NCBI GenBank assembly: GCA_937960725.1
Contig: CALGOY010000133.1
Coordinates: forward strand, 1 to 17,698
Length of the DNA stretch: 17,698 nucleotides
Direction: 5' to 3'
From: an uncultured Bacillota bacterium
Lineage (GTDB): Bacteria; Bacillota; Clostridia; Caldicoprobacterales; UBA3941
How positions within the stretch are numbered: position 1 is the stretch's first letter; every line of letters starts with the position of its first letter. Positions 1-6,588 of the stretch are shown piece after piece. The notes under the pieces are model-generated. The model was not told where the DNA came from and searched no databases. It saw only the letters and a list, made by a program, of their open reading frames with translations. The position numbers and the translations under genes were made by a program.

Positions 1-831
1 AGAATATACGGATACGAAAGGCTCATCTTTATAAAATTCTTTGTAAATTGAATATATAAAATCTTCAGTGCATAAATTTTTAAGAGAGGCATACATTGTA
101 CACAATATACCTCTTTTCACAGGGAGGAGATGGGGTGTGAAGGATAAATAGATATCTCTTCCTGCTAGCAAACTAAGTTCCTGTTCTATTTCAGAAGTAT
201 GGCGATGAGTAGCGACCTTATAGGCTTTTACATTTTCATTCACTTCACAAAAGTGAAGATCTTGCGAAGGATTTCTTCCCGCCCCGGTAGCGCCTGATTT
301 CGCATCTATAATTATGCTATCTAAGTCAATTATTTTTTCTGCAACTAAGGGTGCCAATCCTAAAATGGAGCATGTAGTATAACAGCCTGGGTTTCCAATA
401 ATTTGAGCTTCCTTTATCAATTTTCTATGGATCTCAGGAAGGCCATAAACTGAAACTTCCAATAAATTGGGATGGGGGTGAGGCATTCCATACCAGGTTT
501 CATAAACTTTTGGGGACTTATATCTAAAATCTCCGCTTAAGTCTATTACTTTCTTGCCTAATTTGTAAAAGGCGGGCACGATCTTAGAAGATACTCCATG
601 GGGTAAGGCAGTAAATATTACGTCGCTATCTGCAGCAACCTCTTCTATATCTGGCTCCGAACAGTTTATTTCTAAAAAATCAATAAAATTTGGATACAGT
701 TCCTGCAGCGGACGTCCCGAAAAACTTTTAGATACGAGATGGGCAATCTTTACTTTTGGATGGATGCTAAGCAGCCTAACCAGCTCTATTCCTGCATAAC
801 CGGTTGCACCATATACGCTTACTCTTATCAT
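1..831 (-). CDS. argC: N-acetyl-gamma-glutamyl-phosphate reductase, C-terminus cut by window edge
   Basis: ArgC makes N-acetylglutamate 5-semialdehyde from N-acetylglutamyl phosphate with NADPH, the third step of arginine biosynthesis, in the cytosol. Read on the minus strand, the frame is open for 277 codons from the ATG at 831 to position 1. The N-terminus MIRVSVYGATGYAGIELVRL is the family's Rossmann nucleotide-binding start (GATGYAG, residues 8-14). The active-site motif GNPGCYTT places the catalytic Cys at about residue 150, and the THRHTSEIEQEL segment follows. Family members are about 345 residues, so roughly 70 C-terminal residues lie outside the window. An AGGAGG Shine-Dalgarno (plus-strand 838-843) precedes the start. 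No other arg gene is visible; argJ/argB commonly follow in such operons but would lie outside. The promoter carries an ARG box, so repression by ArgR/AhrC with arginine is inferred. Confidence 0.95.
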   Translation of the reverse strand, partial: MIRVSVYGATGYAGIELVRLLSIHPKVKIAHLVSKSFSGRPLQELYPNFIDFLEINCSEPDIEEVAADSDVIFTALPHGVSSKIVPAFYKLGKKVIDLSGDFRYKSPKVYETWYGMPHPHPNLLEVSVYGLPEIHRKLIKEAQIIGNPGCYTTCSILGLAPLVAEKIIDLDSIIIDAKSGATGAGRNPSQDLHFCEVNENVKAYKVATHRHTSEIEQELSLLAGRDIYLSFTPHLLPVKRGILCTMYASLKNLCTEDFIYSIYKEFYKDEPFVSVYS

Positions 832-863
832 ACAAGAACCTCCTGGATTAATATGTATTTATA

Positions 864-892
864 ATTATACAATTAATTGAATAAAAATACAA
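864..892 (-). promoter_or_regulatory. Sigma-A promoter of argC
   Basis: On the minus strand, TTGTAT (plus-strand 887-892) is separated by exactly 17 bp from a perfect TATAAT (plus-strand 864-869). The promoter lies about 35 bp upstream of the argC start and reads straight into its AGGAGG. The -35 falls inside the ARG box. Confidence 0.75.
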
Positions 893-893
893 C
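876..893. promoter_or_regulatory. ARG box (ArgR/AhrC operator) over the argC -35
   Basis: The plus-strand sequence TTGAATAAAAATACAA closely matches the Bacillus/E. coli ARG-box core (TGAATAAAAATNCA). It covers the -35 of the argC promoter, which is the expected place for arginine-dependent repression. A second A/T-rich imperfect palindrome next to it (about 853-873) could be the second half of a paired operator, but this is weak. That an ArgR homologue binds here is inferred from known arg regulons; no argR gene is in the window. Confidence 0.65.
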
Positions 894-1146
894 AATTGAT
901 TTGGAATTTTTGTATAAAGTCATTTATATACTATAAAGTTCAGTTATATAGTGAAATTTACCTAAATTGGTTGATTTATTTATGCAACATTTTCAAAAAC
1001 ATATATAATTTTTTTGTTAATATAGCTATAGCCTTATTGTTCATATAACGATATAATATAAATATATTAGATAATACAAACATATTAAGTCGAAAAGCTT
1101 GCTTTGCATCCAAGGGGTCCTAATAAAATATTATGGAGGGGTTTTA

Positions 1147-2262
1147 ATGGCAAGTGTAACTTTAAAAAACGTCTATAAGGTGTACCCGGGCGGTGTTACA
1201 GCTGTTAGTGATTTTAACCTTGATATAGCTGACAAAGAGTTCATCGTCCTGGTAGGACCTTCTGGATGTGGTAAGTCCACAACTTTAAGGATGGTTGCGG
1301 GACTCGAAGAGATAACCGAGGGAGAGCTTTATATTGGAGATAAATTAATGAACGACGTAGCTCCAAAAGACAGGGACATCGCGATGGTGTTCCAGAACTA
1401 TGCATTGTATCCTCATATGACAGTTTACGATAACATGGCTTTTGGATTAAAGCTGAGAAAGGTTCCAAAAGCTGAGATCGATCGACGAGTAAAAGAGGCT
1501 GCTAAGATCCTTGATATAGAGCATCTATTAAATAGGAAACCAAAAGCTTTATCTGGTGGACAAAGGCAGAGGGTTGCTCTCGGTCGTGCTATTGTTCGTG
1601 AGCCTAAGGTGTTCCTAATGGACGAACCTTTGTCTAACTTGGATGCAAAGCTAAGAGTTCAGATGAGAACGGAAATTACAAAACTCCATAACAGGCTTCA
1701 GACTACATTCATCTACGTTACCCACGACCAGACAGAAGCTATGACTATGGGTACTAGAATCGTTGTAATGAAAGATGGATTTATCCAGCAGGTTGATACG
1801 CCTCAAAATCTATATGACTATCCAGTTAACTTGTTCGTTGCTGGATTTATCGGAAGCCCACAGATGAACTTTATAGATGTTACATTAGTTAAAGAAGGCG
1901 ACGATGTATTTGCTGTATTTTCAGGAAATAAGATAAAGGTTCCAGAAGGAAAAGTTAAGAAATTAAAAGATCCTTCCTATATAGGCAAAGAAGTTATAAT
2001 GGGTATCCGTCCTGAAGACTTGCACGATGAGGAGATCTTCTTGCAGAGTGCACAGGACAGCACTGTAAAAGCTTATGTAGAAGTAGTAGAGCTATTAGGT
2101 TCTGAAACTTATCTATACTTGAATGTAGCTGGACATAATCTCACTGCTAGGGTAGATCCTCGTTCTACAGCTAGAGCAGGCGATACTATTAAGATTGCAT
2201 TTGATCCCAATAGGCTGCACTTCTTTGACAAGGATACCGAGGAAACTATCTTGAATAGATAA
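1147..2262 (+). CDS. msmX: Sugar ABC transporter ATP-binding protein, MsmX/UgpC type (orphan)
   Basis: This is the cytosolic ATPase that powers carbohydrate importers of the MalK/UgpC/MsmX group. The ATG at 1147 is chosen because GGAGGGG lies at 1136-1142, just before it; the open frame extends 16 codons upstream but without such a site. The 371-residue product matches the family length (MsmX of B. subtilis about 365). Visible motifs are Walker A GPSGCGKST (37-45), Q-loop Gln 83, signature LSGGQ (135-139), Walker B VFLMDE (155-160), D-loop SNLD, and H-loop His 193. After about residue 235 comes the MalK-like regulatory/TOBE region. No permease or binding-protein gene is adjacent and a terminator follows, so the gene is monocistronic. 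In B. subtilis the orphan MsmX serves several sugar importers encoded elsewhere; the same role is inferred here. The exact symbol is by family, not proven. Confidence 0.9.
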   Translation: MASVTLKNVYKVYPGGVTAVSDFNLDIADKEFIVLVGPSGCGKSTTLRMVAGLEEITEGELYIGDKLMNDVAPKDRDIAMVFQNYALYPHMTVYDNMAFGLKLRKVPKAEIDRRVKEAAKILDIEHLLNRKPKALSGGQRQRVALGRAIVREPKVFLMDEPLSNLDAKLRVQMRTEITKLHNRLQTTFIYVTHDQTEAMTMGTRIVVMKDGFIQQVDTPQNLYDYPVNLFVAGFIGSPQMNFIDVTLVKEGDDVFAVFSGNKIKVPEGKVKKLKDPSYIGKEVIMGIRPEDLHDEEIFLQSAQDSTVKAYVEVVELLGSETYLYLNVAGHNLTARVDPRSTARAGDTIKIAFDPNRLHFFDKDTEETILNR

Positions 2263-2311
2263 GATATAAATATATAAATAAAAAATATAGAAAAAAGAAG
2301 GATTTTATAAT

Positions 2312-2355
2312 AAAAAGCAGAAATATTATCTAAAAAGATAATTTTTCTGCTTTTT
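2312..2355 (+). terminator. Rho-independent terminator after the ABC ATPase gene
   Basis: Arms at 2312-2330 and 2337-2355 pair over 19 bp with one mismatch around the loop TAAAAA. The outer A5/T5 pairs supply the U-tract, so it may work in both directions, but only the plus-strand gene lies upstream of it. Confidence 0.85.
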
Positions 2356-2400
2356 ATTTATGGGAAAAAAATCCCCCTTTTCTATCAGTCTAAAACTGTG

Positions 2401-2415
2401 TATACTAGATATAAT
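2401..2415 (+). promoter_or_regulatory. Candidate -10 elements for the regulator-ftsEX operon
   Basis: TATACT (2401-2406) and TATAAT (2410-2415) lie about 50-60 bp upstream of the regulator gene, after the preceding terminator. A promoter is needed in this gap, but neither box has a good -35 at 16-18 bp. A small GGGA-A6-TCCC inverted repeat sits upstream at 2362-2375. The exact promoter is uncertain. Confidence 0.35.
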
Positions 2416-2464
2416 AGAATAAGCGGAAGGTTTAGAAAATAGTTTTAAAAAGGTAGGTATCCGG

Positions 2465-3544
2465 ATGCTAATAGAAAAAAGAATACAGAAGCTACTGAAT
2501 AAAATATATGAAAACACACAGGTACGGGTTGATATCTTGGACATAAATGGGACAATTGTGGCTAGCAGTGAGGAAGCTAAAATAGGTGATATAGAGCCTT
2601 TTTTTAAATCTGGGGAGAATATAGAAGCAAAAAATAGCTTTATATACAACGGAAAAACTTATATGAAAGTCGTTATAGATAACACCCTTTCCTACTATTT
2701 GTCTGTAGAAGGAAAAGATAAAACTTCGCTGAACTACTGTAAGTTGATAGCTTCGATGATAGAATTTTATTTAAAATTGGACAATTATAAAATAGATAGG
2801 GAAGGGTATATTCGCCGTGTTTTATTGGGACAAGCGACGGATTTAGAGTTTCAAGAATTTATACGCAATTATAAGATCGAAGTTGAAGTTCCTCGGTGTG
2901 TATTTGTTATTCAAACGGAAATGATGAAAGCTGATGAAATTTATAATATTCTGTCAAAAGCTTTTCCTAAGGAACAGGAGGATTTCCTTGTTTTAATGGA
3001 TAGTAGAACAGTAGCTCTTATAAAAAATGTACCAGATGAAATGGATGAGGAAGAGCTGGTTCAGTTAGCAGCTGCAATCAATGAAACTGTTTTAAATGAG
3101 ACTTTCCTAAAGATAAATGTGGGTATCGGAAGATGCAAGGATACTGTTTATGAGATCCAAGAGTCTTATTTAGAGGCCATTGAATCCATTGAGATTGGTG
3201 CAATTTACGATCCTGAAAGCAAGGTTTATATGTACGATGCATTGCTATTGGAGAGGTTTCTTAGTGAGGTTCCTGATGAAATTTCCCGGAAATATTATAA
3301 AAATATATTCAATGATGAATTAAAGAAAATCTTAAACGAAGAAATGATAGCTACTATAGAGAAATTTTTTGAAAACAACTTAAACTTAAGTGAGACTGCT
3401 AGACAGCTGTATATCCACAGAAACACACTGGTTTATAGGCTAGATAAAATACAAAAGGTCCTAGGGCTTGATCTTAGAAATTTTCGGGATGCATTGACTT
3501 TTAAAATTATGATGATGCTCGAAAGACAAAATCGGGAGTGTTGA
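2465..3544 (+). CDS. CdaR/PucR-family transcriptional regulator
   Basis: This 359-residue cytosolic protein has the architecture of CdaR-type (sugar diacid regulator) proteins. The N-terminal region (about 3-110) includes VRVDILDINGTIVASSEEAKIGD, split here by context as a sensor-like segment recalling the diacid-recognition domain, though divergent. A middle domain (about 130-270) resembles the degenerate GGDEF-like region of this family. The C-terminal PucR helix-turn-helix spans about 296-352, with LSETARQLYIHRNTLVYRLD as its hallmark. An AAAGGTAGG at 2449-2457 precedes the ATG. The stop codon at 3542-3544 falls 2 bp before the likely ftsE start, so the gene is cotranscribed with ftsE-ftsX and the M23 peptidase. 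Its ligand is not apparent; no sugar-acid or purine genes are near. It could autoregulate the division operon, which is inference. Confidence 0.8.
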   Translation: MLIEKRIQKLLNKIYENTQVRVDILDINGTIVASSEEAKIGDIEPFFKSGENIEAKNSFIYNGKTYMKVVIDNTLSYYLSVEGKDKTSLNYCKLIASMIEFYLKLDNYKIDREGYIRRVLLGQATDLEFQEFIRNYKIEVEVPRCVFVIQTEMMKADEIYNILSKAFPKEQEDFLVLMDSRTVALIKNVPDEMDEEELVQLAAAINETVLNETFLKINVGIGRCKDTVYEIQESYLEAIESIEIGAIYDPESKVYMYDALLLERFLSEVPDEISRKYYKNIFNDELKKILNEEMIATIEKFFENNLNLSETARQLYIHRNTLVYRLDKIQKVLGLDLRNFRDALTFKIMMMLERQNREC

Positions 3545-3549
3545 AATTG
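3534..3549 (+). promoter_or_regulatory. Ribosome binding site and TTG start of ftsE
   Basis: GGGAG at 3534-3538 lies 8 bp before the TTG at 3547. The earlier GTG (3538) overlaps the GGGAG itself, and the TTG at 3541 is only 2 bp from it. The TTG at 3547 gives MIQLKNVTKIY, which matches how FtsE proteins usually begin. The site lies inside the last codons of the upstream regulator gene, which favours translational coupling. Confidence 0.7.
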
Positions 3550-4245
3550 ATACAGCTTAAAAATGTGACTAAAATTTATAGTAATGGGACTTGTGCATTA
3601 TCGAATGTTAATTTAAATATTAGAAGCGGTGAATTTGTGTTTCTAGTGGGTCCTAGCGGAGCAGGAAAATCAACTATGATTAAGCTACTTCTCAAGGAGA
3701 TTGAGCCCAGCGTTGGTGAAATTATTGTAAATAACAAGGACTTATCTAAAATGAAGAGAAGGGAAATTCCCTATTATCGTAGGAGTTTAGGAGTGGTTTT
3801 CCAAGATTTTAGGCTTCTGCCTGACCAAACCGTATATGAAAATGTAGCTTTCGCTATGGAAATTGTAGAAGCTCCTAAAAAGGAAATTCGCAGGCAGGTT
3901 CCTGCGGTATTGTCAATGGTAGGCCTTGCTTCTAAAGCCAATGCTTACCCCGGTGAGCTATCAGGAGGGGAGCAGCAGAGGACAGCCCTTGCTCGGGCGC
4001 TGGTTAACAATCCTTCTATTTTAATTGCTGATGAGCCGACGGGAAATTTAGATCCCCAGACTTCAATGGAGATTATGAAGATAATAAACATGGTTAACCA
4101 TAGAGGAACTACTGTAATTATGGCTACCCATGCAAAGGATATTGTAGATTCTATGAGAAAGAGAGTAGTTACCTTCCGCAACGGAGTTATAGTAAGTGAT
4201 CAGGAGAAAGGTAGATACATAGATGAAGTTGAGGACTTGGGCTAG
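3547..4245 (+). CDS. ftsE: Cell division ATP-binding protein FtsE
   Basis: FtsE is the cytosolic ATPase of the FtsEX complex, which uses ATP to control a peptidoglycan hydrolase outside the membrane rather than to move a substrate. The product from the TTG at 3547 is 232 residues, the normal family length. Motifs are Walker A GPSGAGKST (35-43), Q-loop Gln 86 within VVFQDFRLLPDQTVYENV (the FtsE-specific stretch), signature LSGGE (138-142), Walker B ILIADE (158-163), and H-loop His 197. The start codon follows the regulator stop by 2 bp, and the 3' end overlaps ftsX by 23 bp, so the three genes are one transcript. A GTG at 3538 is the alternative start, three codons longer. Confidence 0.95.
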   Translation: MIQLKNVTKIYSNGTCALSNVNLNIRSGEFVFLVGPSGAGKSTMIKLLLKEIEPSVGEIIVNNKDLSKMKRREIPYYRRSLGVVFQDFRLLPDQTVYENVAFAMEIVEAPKKEIRRQVPAVLSMVGLASKANAYPGELSGGEQQRTALARALVNNPSILIADEPTGNLDPQTSMEIMKIINMVNHRGTTVIMATHAKDIVDSMRKRVVTFRNGVIVSDQEKGRYIDEVEDLG

Positions 4246-5128
4246 ATTTTTTAAACAAGGAATGAATAATATCGTTAGAAATAGGGTAATGTCTCTTGCT
4301 TCTATTACAGCTATTATGTCCGCTCTTATTATACTAGGCATAGTATTAGTAATAGTTTTTAACCTTAACCATATGGCGGAGGAAATAGAGTCAAAGCTAG
4401 AGATAAGCGTTTTCCTGAGAGAGAATGTTTCTAGCAGTGAAATCCAATCTATAAGAAATCGGATGGAGAATTGGGAAGGGGTCTACGAGGTAGAGTTTAT
4501 TTCAAAAGAGCAGGCCTTAGAGCGGTGGAAACAGGAGCTTGGGGATAAAGCTAGCTTGTTGGAAGGTTATGACAATGAAAAAAATCCCCTGCCTGACAAG
4601 TTGTTACTTAGGATAGAAAAACCGGAATATGCTGAAGAAATCCTTTCAAACATAAGCAAAATCCAAAAGGTAGAGAAGGTAAATTATAGCCGTGAAGCAG
4701 CTGATCTAATAAGCAAGATAGTTTATATAACCCGATTAGTGGGTTTTAGCATATCTGCTTTACTGACCTTAATAGCCATGATAATTATAAATAATACCAT
4801 AAAGATGGCTGTTTACTCCCGAAGGCGGGAGATAAACATTATGAAATATATAGGGGCTACAGATTGGTATATTCGATGGCCTTTTATTATTGAAGGATTT
4901 GTATTGGGAAATTTGGGGGCTATTCTAGCCTGCGGTCTATTGGCGGGGGGGTATTACTTACTACTAGAGAATAGCTCCAAAATTACTGGATTAAAATTTC
5001 TCAACGCTTTTGAATTGCTACCCATAGAAGCGATGTTTTATGATATAGGATTTGTATTTTTTGTCGTAGCAAGCCTAGTGGGAATTTTCGCTAGTATATT
5101 TTCAACTTATAGGCATTTAAGAGTATAG
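4223..5128 (+). CDS. ftsX: Cell division membrane protein FtsX
   Basis: FtsX is the membrane partner of FtsE and passes the ATP-driven signal to a cell-wall hydrolase. The 301-residue product has the expected four membrane segments (about 24-47, 168-192, 220-247, 272-294). A large extracellular loop (about 48-165) lies between the first two and would bind the hydrolase. The motif MKYIGATDWYIRWPFIIEG after the second segment is typical of FtsX. The ATG at 4223 lies within the ftsE coding region (23 bp overlap), with AGGAG/AAAGG purine stretches at 4202-4212 upstream. The M23 peptidase starting 19 bp after its stop is the probable partner, as PcsB is in streptococci and CwlO in Bacillus. Confidence 0.95.
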   Translation: MKLRTWARFFKQGMNNIVRNRVMSLASITAIMSALIILGIVLVIVFNLNHMAEEIESKLEISVFLRENVSSSEIQSIRNRMENWEGVYEVEFISKEQALERWKQELGDKASLLEGYDNEKNPLPDKLLLRIEKPEYAEEILSNISKIQKVEKVNYSREAADLISKIVYITRLVGFSISALLTLIAMIIINNTIKMAVYSRRREINIMKYIGATDWYIRWPFIIEGFVLGNLGAILACGLLAGGYYLLLENSSKITGLKFLNAFELLPIEAMFYDIGFVFFVVASLVGIFASIFSTYRHLRV

Positions 5129-5147
5129 CTTTGGGGGGGATCACATT

Positions 5148-6380
5148 TTGAAGAGGTTAGTGGCGTGGCTGTGTTTAATAGCAATTTTATTTTGTACAAG
5201 CAGTGCTGTTATGGCAACGGAAATTGACGATAAAAAGAATGAATTAAAAGAAGTAAACCAAAATATAAAAGATGCAGAAGAAGAGCTAGAAAAGGTTAGA
5301 GAAGAACAGAAACAGGTAGCTAGCCAGCTACAGAGCATAGAGAGTGAATTAGCTGCAAAGCAGGATGAATTAGTCAGGGTGCAGAAGAAACTGCAAGAGA
5401 CCCGTGCTTCTCTGGAGATAACTAAAAAGGAGCTGGAAGAGGCCATTTTAGCAGCCCAGGAGCATGAAAAGCTTATGGGCGAGCGGCTTAGGGCTCTATA
5501 CATGACCGGAACTGCTTCTTATTTAGAGCTTCTATTAGAAGCTAAAAGTTTAAATGATTTTTTAGATCGCATACAAATGATAAAGTATATGGCAGTTTAT
5601 GACAATCAAGTTCTTGAGGAGATGGAAAACTATCGGGACCAGGTAGATCAAAAGAGATTGGAACTAGAGAGAGAAGAGCAGGAAATTGCTAGCTTAGAAG
5701 CTCAAATAACGAGACAGAAGCAAGAGATTGAGCAGAAAAAACGGGAAAGAGAACAGCTGCTTGCAAAATTAAAGGATCAAGAAGTTCAGCTTCAAGATGA
5801 TTTGGCTGAATTAGAGAGGACTTCTAAAGAATTAGAGAAGAAGATTCAGCAGCTGTTGGAAGAACAAAGAAGAAGAGAAGAAGAGCGGCGGAAAAGAGAG
5901 CAGCAGAGGGGACAAGATCGAAATAAAGAACAGCAAAATAATGAAAACAAGTATACCGGTGGCGTCCTCGCCTGGCCTGTTCCTGGCTTTTATCGTATAA
6001 CTTCTCCGTTTGGGTACAGAACCCATCCTGTTTATGGCACTGAAAAATTCCACTCAGGTATTGATATTGGCTCTAATTATGTAAATGGGCAACGAATTAG
6101 TATATACGGGCAAGACTTTGTTGCTGCAGCGGATGGTACGGTCATATTATCCCAGTGGTATGGTGGATACGGCAACTGCGTTGTCATAGATCACGGGGGA
6201 GGTTTAACTACCCTTTACGCCCACGGCTCTCAGAGGCTTGTATCTGTGGGGCAGCAGGTAAAAAGAGGACAACCTGTGATGAAAGTAGGGAGTACAGGAG
6301 TTTCTACAGGAGCCCATGCCCATTTTGAAGTGAGAAAAAATGGTACCCCAGTAGATCCGTTGCCATATTTAGGGAGATAA
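5148..6380 (+). CDS. Secreted coiled-coil M23 peptidoglycan endopeptidase (EnvC/PcsB-like partner of FtsEX)
   Basis: This 410-residue protein probably cuts peptide cross-links in peptidoglycan during division or elongation. Residues 2-23 form a signal peptide, with likely cleavage after VMA. A long charged coiled coil follows (about 25-255), interrupted by a PcsB-like segment near YMTGTASYLELLLEAKSLND (118-137). The C-terminal LytM/M23 domain (about 273-408) keeps the full set of catalytic residues: His 302 and Asp 306 (HSGID), His 359 (LYAHG), and His 390/His 392 (HAHF). It therefore looks catalytically active, unlike E. coli EnvC, which only activates amidases. A loop of about 13 residues after Asp 306 is longer than usual. 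Translation starts at TTG 5148 with a G-rich site (GGGGGGGA, 5132-5139) 8 bp upstream. Last gene of its operon. Confidence 0.9.
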   Translation: MKRLVAWLCLIAILFCTSSAVMATEIDDKKNELKEVNQNIKDAEEELEKVREEQKQVASQLQSIESELAAKQDELVRVQKKLQETRASLEITKKELEEAILAAQEHEKLMGERLRALYMTGTASYLELLLEAKSLNDFLDRIQMIKYMAVYDNQVLEEMENYRDQVDQKRLELEREEQEIASLEAQITRQKQEIEQKKREREQLLAKLKDQEVQLQDDLAELERTSKELEKKIQQLLEEQRRREEERRKREQQRGQDRNKEQQNNENKYTGGVLAWPVPGFYRITSPFGYRTHPVYGTEKFHSGIDIGSNYVNGQRISIYGQDFVAAADGTVILSQWYGGYGNCVVIDHGGGLTTLYAHGSQRLVSVGQQVKRGQPVMKVGSTGVSTGAHAHFEVRKNGTPVDPLPYLGR

Positions 6381-6400
6381 ATTTACATAGGATTTTATCA

Positions 6401-6445
6401 AAACCGGAACAGCTATTTTAAGATATATGTTCCGGTTTGTTTTTA
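6401..6445 (+). terminator. Rho-independent terminator after the ftsEX-M23 operon
   Basis: A perfect 11-bp stem (AAACCGGAACA at 6401-6411 with TGTTCCGGTTT at 6428-6438) is followed by GTTTTTATTTTT. It ends the operon before the ctpA promoter. Confidence 0.9.
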
Positions 6446-6474
6446 TTTTTATTTAAATATTGTGCAAAAAGCAT

Positions 6475-6503
6475 TTCAAAACAGCAGCATTAGGTGTTAT
6501 AAT
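6475..6503 (+). promoter_or_regulatory. Extended -10 promoter of the S41 protease/PDZ operon
   Basis: TGTTATAAT at 6495-6503 is a perfect TATAAT with an upstream TGn extension. TTCAAA at 6475-6480 is a weak -35 at 17 bp spacing, which an extended -10 promoter tolerates. It lies between the terminator and the gene, about 80 bp before the start codon. Confidence 0.65.
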
Positions 6504-6570
6504 AAAGTAAGATTTTAATAGTTTAAGAGTAGTAGTATTCGGTTATATGAAATGCTACTAGTTATTTATG

Positions 6571-6588
6571 AGGAGGATTGTATACATG
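6571..6588 (+). promoter_or_regulatory. Ribosome binding site that sets the ctpA start
   Basis: AGGAGG at 6571-6576 is 9 bp before the ATG at 6586. An earlier in-frame ATG at 6568 lies immediately upstream of this site and has no site of its own, so 6586 is taken as the start. Confidence 0.85.

Larger units (their letters stand above)
832..1146. other. Divergent intergenic region between argC and the ABC ATPase gene
   Basis: This A/T-rich stretch of about 315 bp holds the argC promoter and ARG box at its left end. For the rightward gene there are several possible promoters and none is decisive: TTGTAT (910-915) with TATAAA (932-937) at 16 bp spacing, and isolated TATAAT boxes at 1004-1009 and 1052-1057 without good -35 partners. 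An inverted repeat ACTATA-N11-TATAGT lies at 930-952, and a perfect 10-bp palindrome TATAGCTATA at 1021-1030. Either could be an operator. I see no small gene or structured RNA here. Confidence 0.4.

Noticed and set aside
1099..1146. N-terminal extension of the ABC ATPase by 16 codons
   Set aside because: No ribosome binding site precedes the first codon, and the added residues do not resemble the family. GGAGGGG before 1147 marks the real start.
2362..2375. GGGA-A6-TCCC inverted repeat as a second terminator
   Set aside because: The stem is only 4 bp and no clean T-run follows. The strong terminator at 2312-2355 already accounts for termination.
4063..4341. Minus-strand open frame across the ftsE-ftsX junction
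   Set aside because: It is the antisense of two conserved genes and shows no domain I recognise.
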